Source: MPNP01 sp963668325 (GTDB taxonomy: Bacteria > Pseudomonadota > Alphaproteobacteria > Rhodobacterales > Rhodobacteraceae). From it: DNA of 64,000 nt. Positions 47,611 through 55,677 of the stretch are shown in pieces (position 1 is the stretch's first letter; each line of letters begins with the position of its first letter). Below the pieces are notes generated by a model that saw nothing but the letters and a program-made list of their open reading frames with translations, was not told where the DNA came from and did not search any database. Where the stretch lies: the NCBI GenBank assembly GCA_963668325.1, contig OY764222.1:1922001-1986000 (forward strand), given 5' to 3'. Position numbers and translations under genes: made by a program.

Positions 47611-48819
47611 CTAAAGAATTTCAATAATTGTTGTAACACCCATTCCACCTGCCACACACAATGTTGCCAGGCCAAGGGAATTGTTTGATCTTTCAAGCTC
47701 ATCCAGCAAAGTCCCAAGAATTATAGCCCCAGTTGCACCCAACGGGTGTCCCATGGCGATTGCTCCGCCATTGACGTTAACTGTCTCAGGATCAATATCG
47801 AAATACTGCATAAATCTTAATGGAACGGAGGAAAAAGCTTCGTTAACTTCAAAAAGATCAATATCCTTGATGCTCAAGGAGGCTTGTTGCAGAGCCTTTT
47901 CAGTGGCAGGTATCGGACCAGTCAGCATAATAGTAGGCTCGGATCCAGATTTTGCTGTTGAAATTACCTTGGCACGTGGGGTTAAATTATTGATTTTACC
48001 AAACTCCTTGGAACCAATCAATAGTGCGGCAGCCCCATCAACTATGCCAGAAGAATTTCCTGCATGGTGAACATGATTGATAGTCTCAAATTGAGGGTAC
48101 TTCAATAATGCAACCTTATCAAAACCTGGCATTACCTGACCCATAGTCTGAAAGGATGGTTCAAGTTGTCCAAGAGTGGCGAGGTTTGTATCAGGCCTAA
48201 GGTGTTCATCCTTTTCCAACAATGTTGCCCCAACGTCATCAATTACCGGGGTCAAGGATTTTTCAAAACGATTTTCTTTCCAAGCTGTATTGGCCCGAAA
48301 TTGAGATTCTACAGCATAGTGATCACAATCCAATCGTGAGAATCCGTATTTCGTTGCAATCAAATCTGCTGAAACACCTTGGGGAATAATGGAATGATCC
48401 ATGGCCAGGGTAGGGTCGACAATCATAGCAGCACCATCCGAACCCATAGGAACCCGGCTCAGCATTTCGACCCCACCAGCGATATAACCTATGCCGGCAT
48501 TTCCCTTTATCTGGTTTGAAGCAAGATTGGCTGCTTCCAGACCACTGGCACAGAAACGATTTATGGCTAGACCTGGTATACTATTGTCAAGTTCTGAATA
48601 AAGAACTACTGATCGTGCCAGACAACCACCTTGTTCGCCAATTTGGGTTACATTCCCCCAGATAAGATCGTCTATGGTTGAAGGGTCAACCCTGTTACGG
48701 TCCAATAGCTTGTTAAGAACGTAGGCTGATAACCAGACTGATGTTACCTCATGTAGAGCTCCATCCTTTTTTCCTTTTCCCCTAGGTGTCCGGACAGAGT
48801 CATAAATAAAGGATTCCAT
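47611..48819 (-). CDS. fadA: Acetyl-CoA acyltransferase (thiolase)
   Basis: A 402-residue thiolase that completes the beta-oxidation cycle by CoA-dependent cleavage. The acyl-accepting Cys is in NRFCASGLEAAN near residue 90. The C-terminal half has NVNGGAIAMGHPLGATGA with the catalytic His, and TLCVAGGMGVT with the second Cys. It is followed directly by the bifunctional enzyme gene; both face the same way as the acyl-CoA synthetase gene, so the three can form one pathway unit. Confidence 0.94.
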   Translation of the reverse strand: MESFIYDSVRTPRGKGKKDGALHEVTSVWLSAYVLNKLLDRNRVDPSTIDDLIWGNVTQIGEQGGCLARSVVLYSELDNSIPGLAINRFCASGLEAANLASNQIKGNAGIGYIAGGVEMLSRVPMGSDGAAMIVDPTLAMDHSIIPQGVSADLIATKYGFSRLDCDHYAVESQFRANTAWKENRFEKSLTPVIDDVGATLLEKDEHLRPDTNLATLGQLEPSFQTMGQVMPGFDKVALLKYPQFETINHVHHAGNSSGIVDGAAALLIGSKEFGKINNLTPRAKVISTAKSGSEPTIMLTGPIPATEKALQQASLSIKDIDLFEVNEAFSSVPLRFMQYFDIDPETVNVNGGAIAMGHPLGATGAIILGTLLDELERSNNSLGLATLCVAGGMGVTTIIEIL

Positions 48820-48870
48820 AAGAAAAAATTCCTTAATATTGTCAATTTATAATTGGTGTGGGTTAATCAC

Positions 48871-49509
48871 TTAGGGCTTTCTTGGCATCAAATCGTAAGG
48901 ATGTTGCCATCCTTTTTGCGAAGAAATATTTGCTAACCAGCGATCAATGTTTGGCCATTCTTTTCGATCAAATCCAAAAGGTTCAGGGTAATACAAGTAT
49001 CCACAGCATGCTAAATCGGCTAAGGATATATTTTGTCCTACAACCCAATCATTTTCACCCAACCTTTGTTCCAATACCTTAAGAGAAACTCGTAGCCGTG
49101 CTCTATGCCAGTCAATGACCTCCCAGGGCCGTTTGTCTTCTGGGAGAAAATTAGCCAGGAACCTTGTTGTTCCAGCCACGGAGGACATTTTATGGTTATC
49201 CCAGAATATCCAACGGAGGACTTCTATTTTTTCATCTGGCGTATCGCCAACGAATTTTCCTGTAATTGAAGCGATATAATTTTGAATTGCCCCAGATTGG
49301 GACAGTTTTATATCCCTACCTACCAGAACTGGTGCTTCCCCCATGGAGTTGATTTGTTTGTACTGCGGGGTCCGGGTTTCGCCATTAAAAAAATCTACAA
49401 AAATTGGTTTCCAGGGTACTCCTGCAAGTGCCATTGTCAAAGCAGCTTTATACGAATTCCCGCTTTCACCAAAACAGTATAGTTTTAAGGGTTCTTTGCT
49501 TGTTTCCAT
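48871..49509 (-). CDS. Glutathione S-transferase family protein
   Basis: A 212-residue GST-fold protein. The thioredoxin-like N-terminal domain begins LKLYCFGESGNSYKAALTMAL and includes GEAPVLVGRDIKLSQSGAI, the usual cis-Pro and gamma-glutamyl contact region. The helical C-terminal domain has the NDWVVGQNISLADLA motif. The reaction and substrate are unknown. An AAAGG site lies just before the ATG. It precedes the thiolase and FadJ genes on the same strand with a 51-base gap, so it may belong to the same unit. Confidence 0.88.
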   Translation of the reverse strand: METSKEPLKLYCFGESGNSYKAALTMALAGVPWKPIFVDFFNGETRTPQYKQINSMGEAPVLVGRDIKLSQSGAIQNYIASITGKFVGDTPDEKIEVLRWIFWDNHKMSSVAGTTRFLANFLPEDKRPWEVIDWHRARLRVSLKVLEQRLGENDWVVGQNISLADLACCGYLYYPEPFGFDRKEWPNIDRWLANISSQKGWQHPYDLMPRKP

Positions 49510-49727
49510 CCTTTATTCCTTTGCTGTTCTAGTGTCCCGGCCTGCATTGAGAAACTTATTTTCCCTAGATGAAATTACAATAATCTAAAATACAATTTTG
49601 TGGATAAGATTATGTTCCCAAATCTATAATGTTTACCCCTAATATTGGGCAAAATTCTGCAGAGCAGAATGAGCTATTGGCTTTGATTTGGATTAGGGTT
49701 ATGAACGCTCATTTAATAGAGCAAAAC

Positions 49728-50885
49728 TTAATTCAAAAAGTCAGGTAACAGAAAATAAAATCCATAAGCAAGCATGAGAGCAGGTACAGCTGATACGATG
49801 GTAGCCCAAAAAGCAACCTTGGGATTTATGGCAATTGCCGGAAATAAGGCATCACCATCATTGGAAATGGCATTACCCATTAAAGCTGCAAAGGGTATAA
49901 CCCCGTTGATATAAAGAGCAGTTACGAGAACTTGAGGTCCGCAACCTGGAATAAATCCCACAATAACTCCGGCTAAAGGGAGTAAGGGAGTTACGATTTG
50001 AAATAATTCATTTATGTCCAAAGGAGTGAAAGCAACCAGGTATTCATAAAGAAGATATGCACCGATAACCCAAATTGAAATAAAACTAGTTTCCACAGAC
50101 ATTCTGGTAATGGGAGTGTCTTTGGGGTTTGACATGGCTTTTACCGGTGAAAAAGTCCAAATATAAAGGCCTACAAACGTACCTACTAAGGAAACAACCA
50201 AAGGTAAGACGCCAAACGTAGTATAGAGATCAACTTGGAATAATTGACAAACCCCTAGAAACAAGCCCGGGATAGAACATACCAAAAAAATAAAATGCGG
50301 CCATTGGGTTTTCCCAATGCGAGGTATCAAATTTGAAATGGCAACACTGGTTTGGGTCTGAAAAGCAGGAATCCATCTATCAACTATCCAACCAAACAAG
50401 ATGGCCACCACAAAGGAAACAGGCAGAATTACAGCGGCGGCATCTGGTCGGGTTGCTATCAATAGGAAGGCTGCATCCCCCATCGTTGCAATTAAAGTGG
50501 CTACAACCGCCCCGAAACTAGCATGTCCAGATGAATAGGCGGCAACCACAACTACAGCACCTCCGCAACCAGGTGTAACTCCCAAGAGGGAAGCAAGTGG
50601 AATTTGGAAAGTTCTGGATCGTTTCAATATCTCGCCAATATTGAAATGAAATATCCGTTCGGCTCCATAAATTAACAGCAAGGTTGCCGCTACAAATACA
50701 CTGACTTGGGTATAGGCATCAACAATCATTTCCCTGGTTAATTGGCCCAAATGACCTGGCCAAAGAGTAAGGACAATCAATAACAAGGCTACAAGAGGAC
50801 GTTTGGACCCTCTAGGAAATGTGCTCCTTAATGACTTCCTAAAGGAATAATTGTTCGTAAAATGTGTTTGCCTGGTGAAATTCAT
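49728..50885 (-). CDS. Putative manganese transporter-like membrane protein (ArsP_2/DUF2899-type)
   Basis: A 385-residue polytopic protein of about ten membrane segments. It has an internal repeat: GVTPGCGGAVVVV in the first half and GFIPGCGPQVLVTAL in the second, each followed by a small-residue helix and a conserved Gly-Asp (MGDAAF, SNDGDALF). This pattern fits the family annotated as putative manganese transporter or arsenic efflux protein. The direction of transport is not known from sequence. A Fur-type box overlaps its promoter just upstream, which supports metal control. No ribosome site is visible before the ATG. Confidence 0.72.
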   Translation of the reverse strand: MNFTRQTHFTNNYSFRKSLRSTFPRGSKRPLVALLLIVLTLWPGHLGQLTREMIVDAYTQVSVFVAATLLLIYGAERIFHFNIGEILKRSRTFQIPLASLLGVTPGCGGAVVVVAAYSSGHASFGAVVATLIATMGDAAFLLIATRPDAAAVILPVSFVVAILFGWIVDRWIPAFQTQTSVAISNLIPRIGKTQWPHFIFLVCSIPGLFLGVCQLFQVDLYTTFGVLPLVVSLVGTFVGLYIWTFSPVKAMSNPKDTPITRMSVETSFISIWVIGAYLLYEYLVAFTPLDINELFQIVTPLLPLAGVIVGFIPGCGPQVLVTALYINGVIPFAALMGNAISNDGDALFPAIAINPKVAFWATIVSAVPALMLAYGFYFLLPDFLN

Positions 50886-50897
50886 CGAAATTGCAAT

Positions 50898-50934
50898 TGA
50901 GAATCATTATCAAAAACACAATGTAAAGCATCAA
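50898..50934 (-). promoter_or_regulatory. Promoter with overlapping Fur/Mur box
   Basis: Read on the minus strand, TTGATG (50929-50934) and GATAAT (50906-50911) are separated by 17 bases, a good sigma-70 promoter for the transporter gene that begins at 50885. TGAGAATCATTATCA at 50898-50912 matches the 7-1-7 Fur consensus TGATAATNATTATCA at 13 of the 14 defined positions and covers the -10 box. A bound Fur or Mur protein would block the polymerase, so metal-dependent repression is expected. Confidence 0.7.
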
Positions 50935-50990
50935 CTCCAATTTATCAAGTTATCTCTAATAAAAAAGAAATTCTTTCTTACATCTCCTGA

Positions 50991-51413
50991 ATGATACGGA
51001 ATCCGACAGATTTAGTTGAGGCCAACAAGTTTATCCAACGACTTCCTTTCTCCAAGGCATTGAACATGAGGGTCGATGAAATCGGGGAGAGCAGGGCGGT
51101 GATGTCCGTCCCTTATGATTTACTGATCATCGGTAACCCAGCGACAGGGGTAATTCATGGAGGAGCTGTCACTGCATTGATGGATACCTGTTGTGGATTG
51201 GCTGTATTGACCCATCCAGCTGTAAATACCTCCATGGCTACATTAAACCTAAAAGTTGATTATATGCGACCTGCCTATCCAGGGCAGCAAGTCTCTGCTG
51301 AGGCGGAGTGCTACAATGTAACCAGAACTGTTGCATTTGTTAGGGTCATTGCCTTTGATGAGGACAAGAACAGGCCTGTCGCAACAGCCCACGCAACCTT
51401 TACTTTGAATTAA
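50991..51413 (+). CDS. PaaI-family hotdog thioesterase
   Basis: A 140-residue acyl-CoA thioesterase-like protein. The hotdog motif GVIHGGAVTALMDTCCGLAV lies at about 57-76 (the HGG with following acidic residue is the active-site region), and LNLKVDYMRPAYPGQ follows. Substrates are unknown; PaaI relatives hydrolyse phenylacetyl-CoA-type esters. It is followed after 2 bases by a second protein of the same fold and diverges from the metal transporter. Confidence 0.88.
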   Translation: MIRNPTDLVEANKFIQRLPFSKALNMRVDEIGESRAVMSVPYDLLIIGNPATGVIHGGAVTALMDTCCGLAVLTHPAVNTSMATLNLKVDYMRPAYPGQQVSAEAECYNVTRTVAFVRVIAFDEDKNRPVATAHATFTLN

Positions 51414-51415
51414 TA

Positions 51416-51886
51416 ATGAATCGGCTGTACACAGAAAATTTTAGGGATCAAGTGCTGAATAAAAAAGTAATTGAAGGTATTCCATATTTAAGATTTTTAG
51501 GGATCCGATTGGATGTTCGAGGTGATGAGTTAACGGTAATACTACCTTATAATAGGCATTTTATTGGCAATCCTGATATCCCTGCTCTTCATGGCGGGGT
51601 AACAGCGTCCCTCCTGGAAATTACCGCCACAGTGGATTTATGCTTAAAAAGGCTTGCTTTGGATATTAAAAATGGAGATAAACCCCTAGAGCCCCAAGAA
51701 ATAGTTTTACCCAAGACAATATCATTTTCAGTTGATTACCTCCGAGGGGGCGCTCCAAAAGATTCATTTGCCAAGGCCAAGATTAATCGAATGGGTAGAA
51801 GATATGCCTCAGTTCAGGTGGAAGCCTGGCAGGATGAAAGAACCAGATTGTTTGCTCAGGGTACAGGCCATTTTCTACTGATTTAA
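51416..51886 (+). CDS. Second PaaI-like hotdog thioesterase
   Basis: A 156-residue hotdog protein, similar to its upstream neighbour in fold but diverged. The motif is PALHGGVTASLLEITATVDL (about 56-75), and SFSVDYLRGGAPKDSF follows. A 20-residue insertion between these two blocks distinguishes it. The pair could form a heteromer. It is 2 bases after the first thioesterase and 3 bases before the MATE gene, so all three are probably in one operon. Confidence 0.83.
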   Translation: MNRLYTENFRDQVLNKKVIEGIPYLRFLGIRLDVRGDELTVILPYNRHFIGNPDIPALHGGVTASLLEITATVDLCLKRLALDIKNGDKPLEPQEIVLPKTISFSVDYLRGGAPKDSFAKAKINRMGRRYASVQVEAWQDERTRLFAQGTGHFLLI

Positions 51887-51889
51887 ATT

Positions 51890-53209
51890 ATGGCTGGTTC
51901 TACAACGGGTGAAATTACACACCGACGAATTCTAAAAATTGCAATCCCCATTTTGCTATCAAATGCGACCGTTCCTATCCTGGGAGCTGTCGATACAGGG
52001 GTTATTGGTCAATTAGGGGAAGCCGCTCCAATAGGAGCGGTGGGGCTTGGTTCAATAATTATTACAACGATTTACGGTCTCTTTGGGTTCCTCAGGATGG
52101 GTACCTCTGGCTTGGCCAGTCAGGAAAGGGGAAAAGGGGATGATTATGAATTATCAATGATAATTTTCAGGTCGTTGCTCATTGGTCTTACACTTGGGGT
52201 ATTGGTGATGGCCCTTCATTTCCAAATATTGAACCTGGCTATCAAAATAGTACCAGCATCTCCAGAAGTTGAAGAGTTAACCGAAATTTATTTCAAGATC
52301 AGAATTTTATCAGCACCAGCAGCTATAGCCATCTATGGAATTACCGGTTGGTTGATAGCCTTGGAAAGAACCCGATCAGTACTGGTACTTCAACTGACCA
52401 TGAACGGTTTGAATGTAATTCTTGATGTAATTTTTGTGTTAGGCTTGGGCTACGGCGTAGAAGGTGTTGCGTTTGCCACTTTAATTGCCGAGTGGTTTGC
52501 ATTGGGTTTAGGTCTTTATCTTTGTAGGGAAGCCTTGTGGATAAAGTTCTGGGCCGAAATGCACAGGATATTTGATCAAAAAAAATTTAAAAGGATGGTT
52601 TCTGTAAATACCGATATCCTCATCAGGTCATTATTCCTTGGAATAGCTCTTGTCTCTTTTTTATTTATATCCTCGGACTTTGGTGATGTTACCTTGGCTG
52701 CTAACCAGATTCTTCTCCAATTTCTCTTTTTTACGGCGTTTGCTCTTGATGGTTTTGCCTTTTCATCAGAAGCTTTGGTTGGTCAAGCAATTGGCGCAGG
52801 AAATAAGCCAGCCTTACGTAAATCATCCGTTTTAACAAGTGCTTGGGGAATGATAACGGCTTGTTTGGTTACTGTAGTTTTTGCCTTATTGGGTCCATTC
52901 ATTATTACTATCATGACTACAGAACCCATGGTTCGTATGGAGGCCATGAATTACTTATGGTGGGTGGTATTTGTGCCGATTATCGGTGGGCCTTCATGGT
53001 TTCTTGATGGAATTTTCATTGGGGCAACCAAAACGAAGGAAATGAGAAATGGCATGATAATTTCGTTTATTTTCTACCTTGCCACACTGGTCATAACGGT
53101 TCCAACACTGGGTAACGCAGGATTATGGGTAGCCCTTTATATTTTGTTTATTCTCCGAGCAATTACCCTAACCATAAAATATCCGGCTCTGGAAAGAATG
53201 GCAAAATAG
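51890..53209 (+). CDS. MATE family multidrug/organic cation exporter, DinF-like
   Basis: A 439-residue polytopic inner-membrane protein with about twelve membrane segments. It begins with the MATE N-terminal pattern RRILKIAIPILLSNATVPILGAVDTGVIG, split here as LKIAIPILLSN and VDTGVIGQLG. LDGFAFSSEALVGQAIGAGN in the second half is typical of the DinF branch. MATE proteins export drugs or other solutes with Na+ or H+; the substrate is unknown here. It is the third gene after two thioesterases and ends 8 bases from the convergent pyrD. Confidence 0.9.
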   Translation: MAGSTTGEITHRRILKIAIPILLSNATVPILGAVDTGVIGQLGEAAPIGAVGLGSIIITTIYGLFGFLRMGTSGLASQERGKGDDYELSMIIFRSLLIGLTLGVLVMALHFQILNLAIKIVPASPEVEELTEIYFKIRILSAPAAIAIYGITGWLIALERTRSVLVLQLTMNGLNVILDVIFVLGLGYGVEGVAFATLIAEWFALGLGLYLCREALWIKFWAEMHRIFDQKKFKRMVSVNTDILIRSLFLGIALVSFLFISSDFGDVTLAANQILLQFLFFTAFALDGFAFSSEALVGQAIGAGNKPALRKSSVLTSAWGMITACLVTVVFALLGPFIITIMTTEPMVRMEAMNYLWWVVFVPIIGGPSWFLDGIFIGATKTKEMRNGMIISFIFYLATLVITVPTLGNAGLWVALYILFILRAITLTIKYPALERMAK

Positions 53210-53216
53210 GAATTAT

Positions 53217-54281
53217 TTAGGCTAACCACTTCTGGTGGTCAGTTCCTACCGCTTCGGTTACATTTGAATAGCCATCCTTTTCTAGGAATTGACTTAATCC
53301 ATTGCTAATCTGTTGAATAATTCCAGTACCCTGATAACAGAGGGATGTATAGAGCTGAAGTGCTGAAGCTCCAGCTTTTATTTTGGTATAGGCATCCTCG
53401 GCGGAAGTAATCCCCCCAACGCCGATTATGGGAACTTCCCCGTTGGTTTGTGCATAAACCCTTGCCAAGGTTCTAGTTGAAATTTCAAATAGGAATGGGC
53501 CGGTTAGTCCTCCTTTTTCCTGATATATAGGGTTGGGTGATTCCGGTCTGGTAATGGTTGAATTGGTGGCAATAAAACCATCAACCCCTTCACTTAGTGA
53601 AACTGAGACAATTTCTTCCAGCTGGCTTCTTTCATAGTCTGGGGATAGTTTCAAGAATACTGGTTTTTCCAACCTACAATCGCTTTGCTTGTCGGAAATT
53701 TTTTTCAAAAGTGTGGATAAGTTTTCGGGTGTGCCCAAGTCGAAATGTATATTTATGTTCGGACAAGAAATATTCAGAGCAAAGTAATCTGCATAAGGTC
53801 CACATATTGTGATTACTTCCAGAAAATCTTGGATGGGATCATTTGAATTTTTGTTGTAACCAATACTTAAACCGACAACTCCCGTACCTGACCTTTGTTT
53901 CAACTTGTTGCCAATCACCTCAGCGCCATGATTATTCAATCCCAGCCTGTTGATAAGTTCTTGAGAGGAAGAAATCCTGAACAGCCTTGGTTTGTCGTTG
54001 CCTTCTTGGGGGTAGGGTGTTACCGTTCCCACTTCAAGAAAAGAAATTCCAGTTTTAAATAAACCTTTGATTGAAGTTCCGTTTTTATCCAAGCCGGAAG
54101 GAATCCCCATGGGATTATCCAATGGGATATTGCCCAAACGGGTTTGTAGGTTGTTATGTGTTATTTTAGTTGACACAAACGGGAATAAGCCCAATTCAGT
54201 CAACTTGTGGGAAACATTCCTAGAGAACTCGGCAGGAAATAATTCGAGGATTGATATTGATAATTTTTCTAATTCTAGCAA
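53217..54281 (-). CDS. pyrD: Dihydroorotate dehydrogenase, class 2 form with a class 1-like catalytic loop
   Basis: A 354-residue flavoprotein of pyrimidine synthesis. Length and layout are class 2 (quinone-dependent, membrane-bound). It has an N-terminal helical part, then IPSGLDKNG, FLEVGTVTPYPQEGN, the INRLGLNNHGAE block, VGLSIGYNKNS, and GGITSAEDAYTKIKAGASALQLYT. The catalytic loop differs: class 2 enzymes read N-x-S-S-P-N-T-P-G-L-R with a Ser base, whereas this one reads NISCPNINIHFD, with Cys173 as in class 1, and lacks the TPGLR part. The membrane-type N terminus predicts quinone use, but the kinetics of such a mix are unknown. Confidence 0.92.
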   Translation of the reverse strand: MLELEKLSISILELFPAEFSRNVSHKLTELGLFPFVSTKITHNNLQTRLGNIPLDNPMGIPSGLDKNGTSIKGLFKTGISFLEVGTVTPYPQEGNDKPRLFRISSSQELINRLGLNNHGAEVIGNKLKQRSGTGVVGLSIGYNKNSNDPIQDFLEVITICGPYADYFALNISCPNINIHFDLGTPENLSTLLKKISDKQSDCRLEKPVFLKLSPDYERSQLEEIVSVSLSEGVDGFIATNSTITRPESPNPIYQEKGGLTGPFLFEISTRTLARVYAQTNGEVPIIGVGGITSAEDAYTKIKAGASALQLYTSLCYQGTGIIQQISNGLSQFLEKDGYSNVTEAVGTDHQKWLA

Positions 54282-54395
54282 AGGTTAGCCTAAATCAGAA
54301 GGTTAAATATTATTAGCAAAATGAATACATTCGGTTCACTTGATATTAACATTAGTTACTTGGTGTTAAATAACCAGAATTAATTGGGAGTTACT

Positions 54396-55565
54396 TTGAA
54401 TAACCTTGATACCAAATTTCCTGCGATCGCAGATCTAAGAAAATTGGCTAAAAGAAAAATACCCTATTTTGCCTTTGAGTATCTTGATAGCGGTACCGGA
54501 AGCGAATATGGAGTTAAGGAGAACAGATACCGGTTGGATCAGATCAGGTTTTTGCCCGAAATTTTGCACGGTAAAATAGACTATGATTTGACTCAAGATT
54601 TTATGGGTAAATCCTACCCATTACCCATTGGGATTGCGCCTGTTGGCATGTCGGGCTTAATATGGCCTGGTGCTGAAAAAATTCTCGCTTCCAGGGCCCA
54701 AAAAGCAAATATCCCATTTTGCCTTTCAACGGTAGCTGCTGCCCTTCCTGAAGATGTTGCTCCAATGATTGGTGACAATGGTTGGTTCCAACTGTATGTT
54801 CCTTACAGTGGAGAAGTCAGAAGAGACATTCTGAATCGGGTGAGAGATGCTGGTTTTAGGAAATTAGTGGTTACCGTTGATGTACCAGAACAATCACGAC
54901 GAGAACGACAAAGGCGAGCAGGGCTTGTTTATCCTCCCAAAATTACTCTGGCCCATATTGTTTCAGCCCTAGTTTGTCCCCATTGGAGTTTTGCTCGGAT
55001 CCAGGAAGGTATGCCTAGGTTGAAGCTATTGGAAAGTTATGATCGAGGAGAAAACCAAAGTAAAGATGGTAGTACGACAGCCGGTTCACTTTATCGGGGG
55101 AATATAGATTGGCCTACAATTGGCCATATCAGGGATGAATGGAAGGGCGATTTATTAGTAAAGGGTGTTATGATACCTGAGGATGCCTTGAGGTTGAAAG
55201 ATTTGGGGATTGATGGAATTTGGGTATCCAACCATTCGGGTAGACAGTTTGAAGGTGGGCCAGCACCAATTGAGCAGCTTCCCAAAGTAAGGGAAATCTT
55301 AGGTGAGGATTTCCCAATCATTTATGATTCTGGAATCACGGGGGGGCTAGATATAATCAGGGCTCTGGCATCAGGTGCAGATTTTGTTTTCCTGGGGAGG
55401 GCCTTTCACTATGCAGTTAGTGCCTTACAAGGAAACGGTGTAGACCACCTTCTTCATATTTTGGCTGAGGACATGAAATCCAACATGGGTCAAATAGGAG
55501 CCAAGAACATAGATGAAATTAAGTCCAAGAAGATATTATTGAGAGGCAGGCCTTCCTACACTTAG
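54396..55565 (+). CDS. lldD: FMN-dependent alpha-hydroxy acid dehydrogenase (L-lactate dehydrogenase-like)
   Basis: A protein of about 389 residues of the glycolate oxidase / LldD / mandelate dehydrogenase family, which oxidises L-2-hydroxy acids with FMN. It has the N-terminal DLRKLAKRKIPYFAFEYLDSG, split as DLRKLAKR and PYFAFEYLDSG, then PIGIAPVGMSGL, FQLYVP and the active-site SNHSGRQFEGGPAPIEQLP block with the catalytic His and Arg. No ATG fits; I favour TTG 54396, which has GGGAG five bases before it, over TTG 54384. Lactate is the likeliest substrate but is not certain. Confidence 0.88.
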   Translation: MNNLDTKFPAIADLRKLAKRKIPYFAFEYLDSGTGSEYGVKENRYRLDQIRFLPEILHGKIDYDLTQDFMGKSYPLPIGIAPVGMSGLIWPGAEKILASRAQKANIPFCLSTVAAALPEDVAPMIGDNGWFQLYVPYSGEVRRDILNRVRDAGFRKLVVTVDVPEQSRRERQRRAGLVYPPKITLAHIVSALVCPHWSFARIQEGMPRLKLLESYDRGENQSKDGSTTAGSLYRGNIDWPTIGHIRDEWKGDLLVKGVMIPEDALRLKDLGIDGIWVSNHSGRQFEGGPAPIEQLPKVREILGEDFPIIYDSGITGGLDIIRALASGADFVFLGRAFHYAVSALQGNGVDHLLHILAEDMKSNMGQIGAKNIDEIKSKKILLRGRPSYT

Positions 55566-55673
55566 CCTGAATCCAATAACGTTCGCTCCTATTTTATGTG
55601 AGATTGTGTTAGGTCAAGTAAAATCACATCAACGGTGATTAGCCGAAATATTTTTTGGAAACCTTCGCTCCAC

Positions 55674-55677
55674 AATC
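55674..55677 (+). repeat. Left copy of a 4-bp target duplication
   Basis: AATC directly left of the IS1182-type element, repeated at 57587-57590. Confidence 0.6.

Noticed and set aside
55566..55677. Possible CRISPR or repeat array near the island
   Set aside because: No regularly spaced repeats are present here or elsewhere in the window.
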